64,000 bases of DNA from SZUA-309 sp965215995 (GTDB taxonomy: Bacteria > Pseudomonadota > Gammaproteobacteria > Pseudomonadales > Azotimanducaceae), in contig OZ244128.1 of NCBI GenBank assembly GCA_965215995.1, positions 1,860,001 through 1,924,000 of the forward strand, written 5' to 3'. Below, in pieces: positions 33,356-41,262 of this stretch. Each line of letters starts with the position of its first letter. Position 1 is the stretch's first letter. The position numbers were made by a program, and so were the translations under genes. The notes below the pieces were generated by a model that did not search any database, was not told where the DNA came from, and saw nothing but the letters and a program-made list of their open reading frames with translations.

Positions 33356-35114
33356 GATCTTTCCACGCAACCTGACGGCGCGAGCCGCCCATCCAGTGAC
33401 CGGAAATCCCGCCTCTTCTCGCATGGAGTCAGCGGTGGGCAACTGTTTCCCGGGACTCGAGTTCGATATTCGGGCACTGGACCGACGCTTCTTTCCCGGA
33501 CTCGTGTTCAACTTCCAGAGCGTGATCGGTTCACCACCCGCGGGTCGCCAGGGCGCAGAGCTTCTCTACGTGGACCTCTCGACCGAGACCATGCTTTCTG
33601 GAGAAAGTCAGGAAGACTGGGTGAAGGAACTCCTCGCCGCATTCGGCGGTGATGCCGGCAGCGCCCTCGCTGCTGGAACCTGGTATCTCCACTTCGTGGA
33701 GCAGGCTGGCAGGCGCATAGATATGTACGAGTACGTCGGCTATCAGGATGCCACCTACCCCGTGCCATACGAAGGCGAAACGGTCTGGTGGTTCATTCGC
33801 ATGCTGAAGGCCGATCAGCCGGTCACCATCGGACTGACGCAACGTGAGAATGGCGTGCCCACTGGCAGCGTGGTGCAGCTCACCGGCTACCGACGTCGCT
33901 ACACCGGCGATACCGGCGTCTTCGATGTCGTCTATCAGCCTGGCGAGATGACCGCCGCGATGTGCAGTCCGTGGACGCACGATTTCCGCGATTGCACCTG
34001 CCACTACTGGGCATCCAACCACCCCGATGTGATTCTCGCACCGGCAGAGGGCGAGCGGATTCCGGATGGCACCACGACTGCCATCGAGGCCACCACCTTC
34101 GTAGACTGGGAACGAAAGGACGACACGGCATCCGGCAACGCGGGCGCTGCTTCGACCATCGACGCCGCCCGTCCGTTTCGATTCGATCCGTACGAGATCA
34201 ATACCCAGTGGCATCACCTGGATTTCGTGGTTGAAAACAAGCAGGTCGACGGAGCCTACCAACCTCATCCGGTAGAGACCGGCGAACCGCTGCAAAGTCT
34301 GACAACGGTGGTTGAGAAGCTCGAGGGTAAGCTCGCGCCTACGGAACTGACACTGATGATCGAGTATCTGTACGCGCTGTTCTCCCTCCAAGATCCGGAC
34401 CGGGTCGACACGTCGACCTGGCCAACCCTGCCTGACGACCTGCGCTTTGCCCGCCAGTTCCTCACCCTTGTAGCCGTCGGTGAGATGATGCACCTGCGCT
34501 GGGCGAATCAGCTTCTCTGGGAACTCGATTCCCTCGGCGAGTATCCCTCCGGCAAGCACTATCGGCCCGTGGTCGAGCTCGCCAAGTCGGTTCCGCAGGG
34601 TGCCTCAGGTACGACCATCATCGAGCGCAAGCCAGAGCTGAGAGCGTTGACATTGGACGTGCTGCGGGAGTTCGTGTTCGTGGAACGACCCGGAGGGATT
34701 GTCGACCACGGCTACGCAGACGTCGTGGCCTCGCTCGAGGAACACGACGCCACCCAGCCGCTGGCGGAGATCGCAACCCGCATCGACACGGACGGCATGC
34801 AACACTACCAACGATTCAGGGACATGTTGCGCGTGTTGTCAGCCTACGAGGATGGCAGCCAGACCCCGCCATACCTCCGGAATCTGAGGACAGGCAACCG
34901 GAATGACACCGGGCTGGCGCTACGGACGTTCGATGAGATCATCGTGGAGGTTCGAGCCTCGTTCGCGGCCAGCGCCGCCGGTAACCCGAGCCGCGCGGAA
35001 GCGCGCGTCAAACGCTCGCGGACACTGATGCGCACGCTGCTGGCCGAAGGGGAACGGCTGGCAGCATCCGGGATCGGCATTCCATTTCTCGAGGCGAGCA
35101 CCCTCTCGGGATAG
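33345..35114 (+). CDS. LodA C-terminal-like segment fused to a VioB-type ferritin-like domain
   Basis: A 589-residue protein overlapping the previous gene by 11 bases. Residues 30-41 (AVGNCFPGLEFD, Cys34) and 199-229 (MCSPWTHDFRDCTCHYWASN, with Trp210, Cys207, Cys217, Cys219, Trp222, then HPDVI) resemble the two LodA regions that provide the Cys and Trp of cysteine tryptophylquinone. From about residue 330 a ferritin-like domain begins. It has MIEYLYALFSLQ and VAVGEMMHLRWANQLLWELD, matching the E...ExxH iron ligands of VioB-like iminophenyl-pyruvate dimer synthases. A quinone-bearing and possibly iron-binding oxidase is the favoured hypothesis, unproven. Confidence 0.6.
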   Translation: MKGKIFPRNLTARAAHPVTGNPASSRMESAVGNCFPGLEFDIRALDRRFFPGLVFNFQSVIGSPPAGRQGAELLYVDLSTETMLSGESQEDWVKELLAAFGGDAGSALAAGTWYLHFVEQAGRRIDMYEYVGYQDATYPVPYEGETVWWFIRMLKADQPVTIGLTQRENGVPTGSVVQLTGYRRRYTGDTGVFDVVYQPGEMTAAMCSPWTHDFRDCTCHYWASNHPDVILAPAEGERIPDGTTTAIEATTFVDWERKDDTASGNAGAASTIDAARPFRFDPYEINTQWHHLDFVVENKQVDGAYQPHPVETGEPLQSLTTVVEKLEGKLAPTELTLMIEYLYALFSLQDPDRVDTSTWPTLPDDLRFARQFLTLVAVGEMMHLRWANQLLWELDSLGEYPSGKHYRPVVELAKSVPQGASGTTIIERKPELRALTLDVLREFVFVERPGGIVDHGYADVVASLEEHDATQPLAEIATRIDTDGMQHYQRFRDMLRVLSAYEDGSQTPPYLRNLRTGNRNDTGLALRTFDEIIVEVRASFAASAAGNPSRAEARVKRSRTLMRTLLAEGERLAASGIGIPFLEASTLSG

Positions 35115-35213
35115 CGCCTGCGGCCAACCGCCTTGGCCGCAGGCCGGGCATTGTGGTTTGATGTCTTCCGGTGCGCACTAACTGGGGCATGGACACACCA
35201 TGACGATGCAGCG

Positions 35214-38200
35214 ATGAGCGGTATATCGGGTTGGCTTGCGCAACATCAACTCGAACGTCTGCAGCCGTTGTTCGTCGAGAACGACATCGACTTCGACGTG
35301 CTGCCGGAACTCACCGAGCAGGACCTTGCCGGGCTCGGTATCTCGCTTGGCGATCGCAAGCGTTTGCTGAAAGCCATCTCTCAGCTGGCCGATGAAGCAG
35401 ACAGAACCACCGCGGCACCCGCACTGGAACGACGGCAACTCACCGTGCTCTTCTGCGACCTGGTTGGTTCCACCAGACTGTCCACCTCGCTCGACCCTGA
35501 AGACCTGAGAGACATCATCCGCGACTATCAGGACGCAGCGGTCGCCGAGGTGAAGACCATGGGGGGTCTGGTCTCCCGGTTCATGGGTGATGGCCTGATG
35601 GCTTACTTCGGTTACCCGCAATCCAGCGAGCTCGATGCCGAGCGTTCCGTGCGCGCCGCTCTGGCCATCATCGCCAGCATCCGGGAGCGGCCGGAAACCA
35701 GCAACCTCGCCGTGCGCATCGGCATCGCCACCGGACTCGTCGTCATCGGTGATCTGGTCGGCGTGGACACGACGGAGGAGCTCGCCGCGCTCGGCGAAGC
35801 ACCGAATCTGGCGGCCCGCCTGCAGGCACTGGCCGAGCCCAACAGCGTCGTGATCTCCAAGACGACGCTGGCACTCACCCGGAATGCGTTCGAGTCGGTC
35901 GAGCTCGGCGATCAGTCGCTGAAAGGATTCGAGGAGCCGGTGGCGGCTTTTCGTATCGTCGGCCATGCCCGATCGGCGCCGATCGCTCAGGCAGATGAGC
36001 AATTCTTCGGACGCGAAGCAGAGCTGCGATTGCTCCAGGAGCGCTGGCAGGCAGCTCAACAAGGAGAGCCTTCAACCCTGCTCATCAGCGGTGAGCCGGG
36101 CATCGGCAAGAGCGCCCTGATCCGAGCGCTGCGCCGGCAACTCACCGGCGCACGAACGATAATCGCCAACTGCTCGCCGTTCCGACTCGGCTCGCCGTTC
36201 TTCCCGTTCATCGCCGCGCTGCGACAGGCTTCAGGCATTGAGGAAGGCGATCGGGACACGGATCAGGCCGACAAAGTCATCAGCCTGATCCAGAATGAGA
36301 TGGGCGGCGACGACCGCATCGTGCCGGCTGTACTCGACCTCCTCGAGTTACCGGTACCCGAGCACTATCCTGAACCGGCAACAGCACCGGCCCAGAGACG
36401 AGCCGACAGCATCGCCGGGCTGGCGGCGCTGCTGAAGTCAATGAGCCTGCGCGGACCGATCCTTCTCGTTCTGGAAGACGCCCACTGGATCGACCCATCC
36501 AGCCTCGAGCTCCTGCAGACGCTGGTGAGCGAAACCCAGAATCTGCCCGTACTCTTCGTCGTCTCTGCCCGGCCGGAATTCGACTCGGTCCGAATTTCCG
36601 GCACCAGGCCAACCCTGCTTTCCATCTCGGGCCTCACAGATACGGCATCGCGGATGCTCATCGAGAAGACGGCCGCCGGGCAACCACTGGCAACGGCTGT
36701 TCAGGACGAGATCATGGCCAAGACCGACGGGATCCCGCTTTTCGTTGAGGAGCTGACCCGGTCGATCATCGATTCGGGCATGCTCGTAAAGGTCCATGAC
36801 GAGTACCAGTTTGCCGAAGCGGACCATCACCTGAACATTCCCGAGTCGCTGCAGGCCTCTCTGATGAGCCGTATCGATCAGCTGGGCACCGCAAAAGAGG
36901 TGATCCAGATTGCCAGCGTACTGGGTCGGGATTTCGAGGAGGAGTTACTGATCCAGCTGTGTCCGTTCGGCAGAGATCGGGTGGAGGCCGCACTCGGCAG
37001 GATCGAGCAATCGGTGCTTGCCTACAAGCAGACGCTCGAAGGCCGGGCGATTTACACGTTCAAGCACGCGCTCATTCAGGATGTGGCTTACGAGTCGCAA
37101 CTGCGCGAGCAGCGCAGCGCCTACCACGCCAGCACGGCCGACCTGCTGATAGAGCGCGGCCAGGACGCCCCGGAGATCATCGCGCAGCACCTGACTGCCG
37201 GTGCGCGCCCGCAAGAGGCGATCGACTACTGGTATCACGCCGGTGAGCAGGCGGCTGCCCGCTCGGCGGCGAGAGAAGCCGTAGCGCACCTCGACCACGG
37301 TATCGCTCTGACTCGGGGGCAGGGTTCTGAAAACGCAGCCAGAGAGCTGCCGCTCCAGGTCCTGCGCGCGGGTAGCCTCAGAAACTGTGAAGGCATGGGG
37401 GCAGAAGCCACCGGTGTGGCTTATCACCGGGCGGAGGAGCTGTGTCATCAGCTGGACGATCACGACCAGCTCATCCCCATCCTGAATGGATTGTATTCCT
37501 ACTATATGCTCCGCTCTGAACCTGCCAAGTCTCGCCGTTACGCGGAACAGATCCTGGCCGAAGCGACGGTTCAACAAGATCCACACTATCTGATGGTGGC
37601 GCACAGAGCGCTGGGGGCGCTGGACTTTCACAATGCCAGCTACGCAAGCTCCGAGTCACACATCAAGCACGCGCTTGCGCTCTACGATTTCGACGAGCAT
37701 GGTAAGGACGCTTTCATTTACGGCTCGGATCACAAGCAAGTGGGTTCCTGCTTTCTGGGCCTGTCGCTCATGGCTCTGGGAAGATTATCGGAATGCACGG
37801 CGGTGCTGGCTGAAAGCGTCAGGCATGCAGAGAAGCTCGATCACGGGCACAGCATCTGCCAGTCATTGGCCTTTCAGACCATGCAGTATCTCTTGCTGGG
37901 CCGGCCGGATCTCGGCCTGGTGAGCAGCGGCCGGATCCGGAAGATCAGCGCCGAGTTTCCGATGTTCCAGGGCGTGGGCTTGGCCTGGCAGGCCATGGTG
38001 TCGTTCGAGCACGGTGAGGATCCCAACACCGCACTGCAACGGATGACGGAGGGCGTATCCAAATGGTGGAGCACGGGTTCAGAAAACTACCGATACCTGG
38101 CGGAAACCGTGTTCGCTCGCGCCTACGCCGCCGCCGGAGATATGGCGGCTGCCTGGCAATATCTGGAGACCGCCCGCGATCGGGTGCCGATCAGTGGCGA

Positions 38201-38498
38201 AGTCTGGGCTGAACCAGAAGTCTATCGGGTGGAAGGATTCCTGCACCAGTACTTTGCTGCAGAGCCTGAGCTTGCCCGCAGCGCTTATCAGAAGGCTCTC
38301 GATCTCGCCGAAGCCCAGGACAGCCCTTTCTGGCGGCTGCGCAGCGCGCTGGCCCTGGCGACCCTCGAGCGTGAGCTCGGCAATCTGCGGCTGGCCCGGG
38401 AACTGCTTCTACCCGAGCGTCAGCTCATCACCGAGACCGAGTTCATATCCGGCGACATGGCTGCCGCCGACGCCCTGCTCGAGGCGCTTGCTGAATAG
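35214..38498 (+). CDS. SAM domain - class III cyclase - STAND ATPase - TPR regulator
   Basis: A 1094-residue signalling protein. Residues 1-60 form a SAM domain (WLAQHQLERLQPLFVENDID). A class III nucleotide cyclase follows, with FCDLVGSTRLS and FMGDGLMAYFGYP supplying the metal Asp residues. An AAA/STAND ATPase has Walker A ISGEPGIGKSALI and Walker B LLVLEDAHWIDPSS, and the rest is TPR-like helices. ATG 35214 is chosen; a TTG at 35133 would add non-conserved residues. Proteins of this layout are widespread, and most have no known ligand. Located 99 bases after the LodA/ferritin gene, it may sense or regulate that system. Confidence 0.87.
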   Translation: MSGISGWLAQHQLERLQPLFVENDIDFDVLPELTEQDLAGLGISLGDRKRLLKAISQLADEADRTTAAPALERRQLTVLFCDLVGSTRLSTSLDPEDLRDIIRDYQDAAVAEVKTMGGLVSRFMGDGLMAYFGYPQSSELDAERSVRAALAIIASIRERPETSNLAVRIGIATGLVVIGDLVGVDTTEELAALGEAPNLAARLQALAEPNSVVISKTTLALTRNAFESVELGDQSLKGFEEPVAAFRIVGHARSAPIAQADEQFFGREAELRLLQERWQAAQQGEPSTLLISGEPGIGKSALIRALRRQLTGARTIIANCSPFRLGSPFFPFIAALRQASGIEEGDRDTDQADKVISLIQNEMGGDDRIVPAVLDLLELPVPEHYPEPATAPAQRRADSIAGLAALLKSMSLRGPILLVLEDAHWIDPSSLELLQTLVSETQNLPVLFVVSARPEFDSVRISGTRPTLLSISGLTDTASRMLIEKTAAGQPLATAVQDEIMAKTDGIPLFVEELTRSIIDSGMLVKVHDEYQFAEADHHLNIPESLQASLMSRIDQLGTAKEVIQIASVLGRDFEEELLIQLCPFGRDRVEAALGRIEQSVLAYKQTLEGRAIYTFKHALIQDVAYESQLREQRSAYHASTADLLIERGQDAPEIIAQHLTAGARPQEAIDYWYHAGEQAAARSAAREAVAHLDHGIALTRGQGSENAARELPLQVLRAGSLRNCEGMGAEATGVAYHRAEELCHQLDDHDQLIPILNGLYSYYMLRSEPAKSRRYAEQILAEATVQQDPHYLMVAHRALGALDFHNASYASSESHIKHALALYDFDEHGKDAFIYGSDHKQVGSCFLGLSLMALGRLSECTAVLAESVRHAEKLDHGHSICQSLAFQTMQYLLLGRPDLGLVSSGRIRKISAEFPMFQGVGLAWQAMVSFEHGEDPNTALQRMTEGVSKWWSTGSENYRYLAETVFARAYAAAGDMAAAWQYLETARDRVPISGEVWAEPEVYRVEGFLHQYFAAEPELARSAYQKALDLAEAQDSPFWRLRSALALATLERELGNLRLARELLLPERQLITETEFISGDMAAADALLEALAE

Positions 38499-38521
38499 CC
38501 CGGGCCCAGTCGTCGGCCTGC

Positions 38522-39895
38522 TCAATGCATAGGTTCGAGCAGACCGTGCTGCCAGAACCAATCGAGGACCTCGTCCGCCTGCCGGTCGCGCATGATGCTC
38601 TGCCACCTAATCATGAGCTCGGCGGTGCAGATCCCCGGTGTCACCGCGGCCACCAACTGCTCTGCAGGCAGACCGTCCAGATAGGCAACATCGCTACGCA
38701 GCGACGGATGCCTCAACGCTGGCACGAGCTCGACGCAGTCCACGCCCAGCGCCGGTGATTGCACCACCTCAGCGTCTGCCGACAGGCGAATGCGATCCTC
38801 TGATGCGGGGCCACGGCACGGCGGGCGTACCGGCGGCGCCCCACCACGCAGTTGCCAGAAAGCCCCGACGGACCCACCTGCCTCTGCCAGTAAGTTATCC
38901 ACGAATCGCCGGTTGATATCCTCGTGGGTAGCGACGGCTTCCGCTTGCCGACGTCGGTAGAAGGCGGCGGCGATTGCCGATTTCTCTGGTGTCGCAAGTA
39001 AGGTGTTTACCACGCAGCTCGCCTGGTGCGCGCACACCAGTGCATGCTGCACACCTTGGGAGCTCAGCGGATCGACGCTGTAACAGGCTTCGCCGATCTT
39101 GATGGTCCGCCTGGTCAGAGGCAGCCGATCATACCGAGGCGTGGCATCGGCAACCTGCAAAGGGGTGAGACGCTCGCCACCGAGACAGTCCGAAAGCAAA
39201 GCGGATTCGGACAGCGCACGCAGGTAGTAGGCATCGCGGTCGTCTCGACTCAGGCTCTGCGCGAGGGCCGTGTCGACAAACACAGCAGCATTGACGCGAC
39301 CTTCGGGCAATGGCGCAGCCCACAACCAATGGCTGTGAGAAGATTCGACCCGGGAGGCTGTTCCAGCCAGCCCGGCACCGCGCCAATAGGCATAGAGGGC
39401 GACCGTGCCAGGCTGGTAGGCGATGCTGTCACGCCCGAGCACGGCGTGCTTTCCAGCCGCATCCACAACGAAGCCTGCGCTGATCGTGCGCTGATCGGCG
39501 AGCAGCACTTCGCAACCGTCCTCTCCCTCGATCACAGAACGCACTCGGACACCCTCGATGACTGAAGCACCTCGCTCGCCGGCCAGCCTGAACAGCCGCT
39601 CATCAAACCTGCTGCGATCCACCTGGTACCCGCCAGGCGCCTCGTGAAAACGTACCGTCGTGCCCCATTTCACCAGCGCGCCTTCGGTTGGCAGAGCCCC
39701 CTCCAGCACCTGTCGAATTTCGAGGACATCGAGGATGTTGCCGATCGCCGGCGTCAGCGACTCGCCGACTCGTGGCCTGGGGTGCTGTTGCGCTTCGATG
39801 AGCGCAACGTCGTAACCCAAGCCCGCAAACCGGATCGCTGCCGCCGAGCCGGCCGGACCACCGCCTACAACACAAACATCCACCCGATCGCTCAC
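38522..39895 (-). CDS. GES-motif FAD-dependent monooxygenase/halogenase-like protein (LodB/QhpG-like)
   Basis: A 457-residue flavoprotein. GGGPAGSAAA (11-20) binds FAD and PRVGESLTPA has the Gly44-Glu45-Ser46 signature. That signature is shared by flavin-dependent halogenases, LodB and QhpG, the last two being needed to modify Trp during cysteine tryptophylquinone formation. The halogenase Lys-rich WxWxIP motif is not seen, which argues against a halogenase. The GTG start overlaps the stop of the radical SAM gene (GTGA), so the two are translated together. I infer maturation of the LodA-like protein encoded in the facing operon; other hydroxylation targets are possible. Confidence 0.75.
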   Translation of the reverse strand: MSDRVDVCVVGGGPAGSAAAIRFAGLGYDVALIEAQQHPRPRVGESLTPAIGNILDVLEIRQVLEGALPTEGALVKWGTTVRFHEAPGGYQVDRSRFDERLFRLAGERGASVIEGVRVRSVIEGEDGCEVLLADQRTISAGFVVDAAGKHAVLGRDSIAYQPGTVALYAYWRGAGLAGTASRVESSHSHWLWAAPLPEGRVNAAVFVDTALAQSLSRDDRDAYYLRALSESALLSDCLGGERLTPLQVADATPRYDRLPLTRRTIKIGEACYSVDPLSSQGVQHALVCAHQASCVVNTLLATPEKSAIAAAFYRRRQAEAVATHEDINRRFVDNLLAEAGGSVGAFWQLRGGAPPVRPPCRGPASEDRIRLSADAEVVQSPALGVDCVELVPALRHPSLRSDVAYLDGLPAEQLVAAVTPGICTAELMIRWQSIMRDRQADEVLDWFWQHGLLEPMH

Positions 39896-41244
39896 GGGAG
39901 CTCACGCACGCCGGTGTCGGCGACGAAGTACTGGGGACACGCTGTCATGAGTTCAACGTAGGCACCCAGACAGAAATCGAGCCAACCCCGAATGTAGTCA
40001 CACGCCGGACGGCCCCGCTCCATGACCTCGTGGTGACAACCGCCCCCACACAGGTACCGCGCCCAGCATTGCTGGCAGGGGGTTTGCGCATCCACGTGTC
40101 TGGCGATCAGCCACGCCTGCCGCCGTTTCTCGTCAGGACCATGCAGCACATCCCCCATCTCGCCTTCTTCATCCGCAACGAAGCGATGACAGGCATACAA
40201 GCCACCTTCGGCAGAAACGCCGAGATAGGCGGCACCGGCACCGCAGGGGTAGGGTCTGTGCGTTCCTTTGTGAATCTCCTGCAGTGCAGACTCGATGTTG
40301 GAGAAGGCATATCGCTCACCGGCGATGATCTTCCGGACGAATCTCCTGCCACAGATCTTCAGCGATTCCAGCATTGCCGGAATATCGCTGCCGGCGAGCT
40401 CGGCACCCGACGACGCGCGCAGCACCGGCGCAAAGCCGACGCTATGGAATCCCATCCCGAGGAAGGCATCGAGCATGCCGGGAAGATCCTGCTGCTGGCT
40501 GCTTATGGAAATGCGCGCCGATACCTGCATGTCTCTTTGCATGGCCAGAAGCGGTTGCACCCGGGCGATGATGGCCCCGTAGGTCTCCTGTCCCGATTTG
40601 GTCCTGCGAGCCCGGTTGTGGTCGTCTGCGAGGCCATCCAGACTGATGCTCACCGAGAAGCCGTGCTGTTCGAAAAACTCGCCATCGGCCGGGGTCAGCA
40701 ACGTACCGTTGGTCGTGATGGAGAACCCCACTTGCACGCCCCGCCGTCGCGCCTGCAGCTTCGCGTGCCTGGTGGCGTCGATGATCAGCTGCCGGTTGAT
40801 CAGCGGCTCGCCACCCAGATAGCCAATATTCACCCGATCACCCGGCTCCGCGTTGCCGATCAGGGTGTCGATGCTTCTGCGCGCCACCTCCTCAGGCATG
40901 TTTTTCGCTCGACCGCCGAACGTTCCGCCGCCGGCGTAACAGTAATCGCAGGCCAGGTTGCAGGATTGCGCAACGGCGAGCGATATGGCTTTGACCGGCG
41001 GCGGCTCGGGCACCAGATCGGCCCCGAAGCCCAACTCGCCGAGTCCGGCTTCCCCGAGAACATCATTCGGTTCGGCGCCGCTGGCGATGCGGGCGCGAAG
41101 CGTCTCGGCAAATGCCTGATCCAGGTCATAGATCCGCGAACCGTCCACCAGCAGCACGTGCTGACCCACGGCGCTATCGAAGAAGTGAGCATTCCGACCA
41201 GGGGTCTTCCTCGGTGGGGACGGATCGAAGGTGACGACGCTCAT
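39892..41244 (-). CDS. Radical SAM/SPASM peptide-modifying protein (QhpD/PeaB-like)
   Basis: A 450-residue radical SAM protein. The cluster-binding CxxxCxxC is Cys95, Cys99 and Cys102 in SCNLACDYCYAGGG; GYLGGEPLI binds SAM. The C-terminal SPASM domain has Cys334, Cys352, Cys390, Cys393, Cys399, Cys403 and Cys415 for two auxiliary iron-sulfur clusters. The N-terminal 80 residues could be a peptide-recognition wing. QhpD-type enzymes form thioether cross-links in the quinohemoprotein amine dehydrogenase gamma subunit. No small precursor peptide is seen nearby, so the LodA-like/ferritin protein is the likely substrate. It overlaps the flavoprotein gene by 4 bases. Confidence 0.88.
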   Translation of the reverse strand: MSVVTFDPSPPRKTPGRNAHFFDSAVGQHVLLVDGSRIYDLDQAFAETLRARIASGAEPNDVLGEAGLGELGFGADLVPEPPPVKAISLAVAQSCNLACDYCYAGGGTFGGRAKNMPEEVARRSIDTLIGNAEPGDRVNIGYLGGEPLINRQLIIDATRHAKLQARRRGVQVGFSITTNGTLLTPADGEFFEQHGFSVSISLDGLADDHNRARRTKSGQETYGAIIARVQPLLAMQRDMQVSARISISSQQQDLPGMLDAFLGMGFHSVGFAPVLRASSGAELAGSDIPAMLESLKICGRRFVRKIIAGERYAFSNIESALQEIHKGTHRPYPCGAGAAYLGVSAEGGLYACHRFVADEEGEMGDVLHGPDEKRRQAWLIARHVDAQTPCQQCWARYLCGGGCHHEVMERGRPACDYIRGWLDFCLGAYVELMTACPQYFVADTGVRELP

Positions 41245-41262
41245 GATTTGCCGACCGCGACG

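Noticed and set aside
38522..39895. Flavoprotein considered as a tryptophan halogenase
   Set aside because: It has the GES motif but no visible WxWxIP block. The radical SAM neighbour and GTGA coupling favour a cofactor-maturation monooxygenase.
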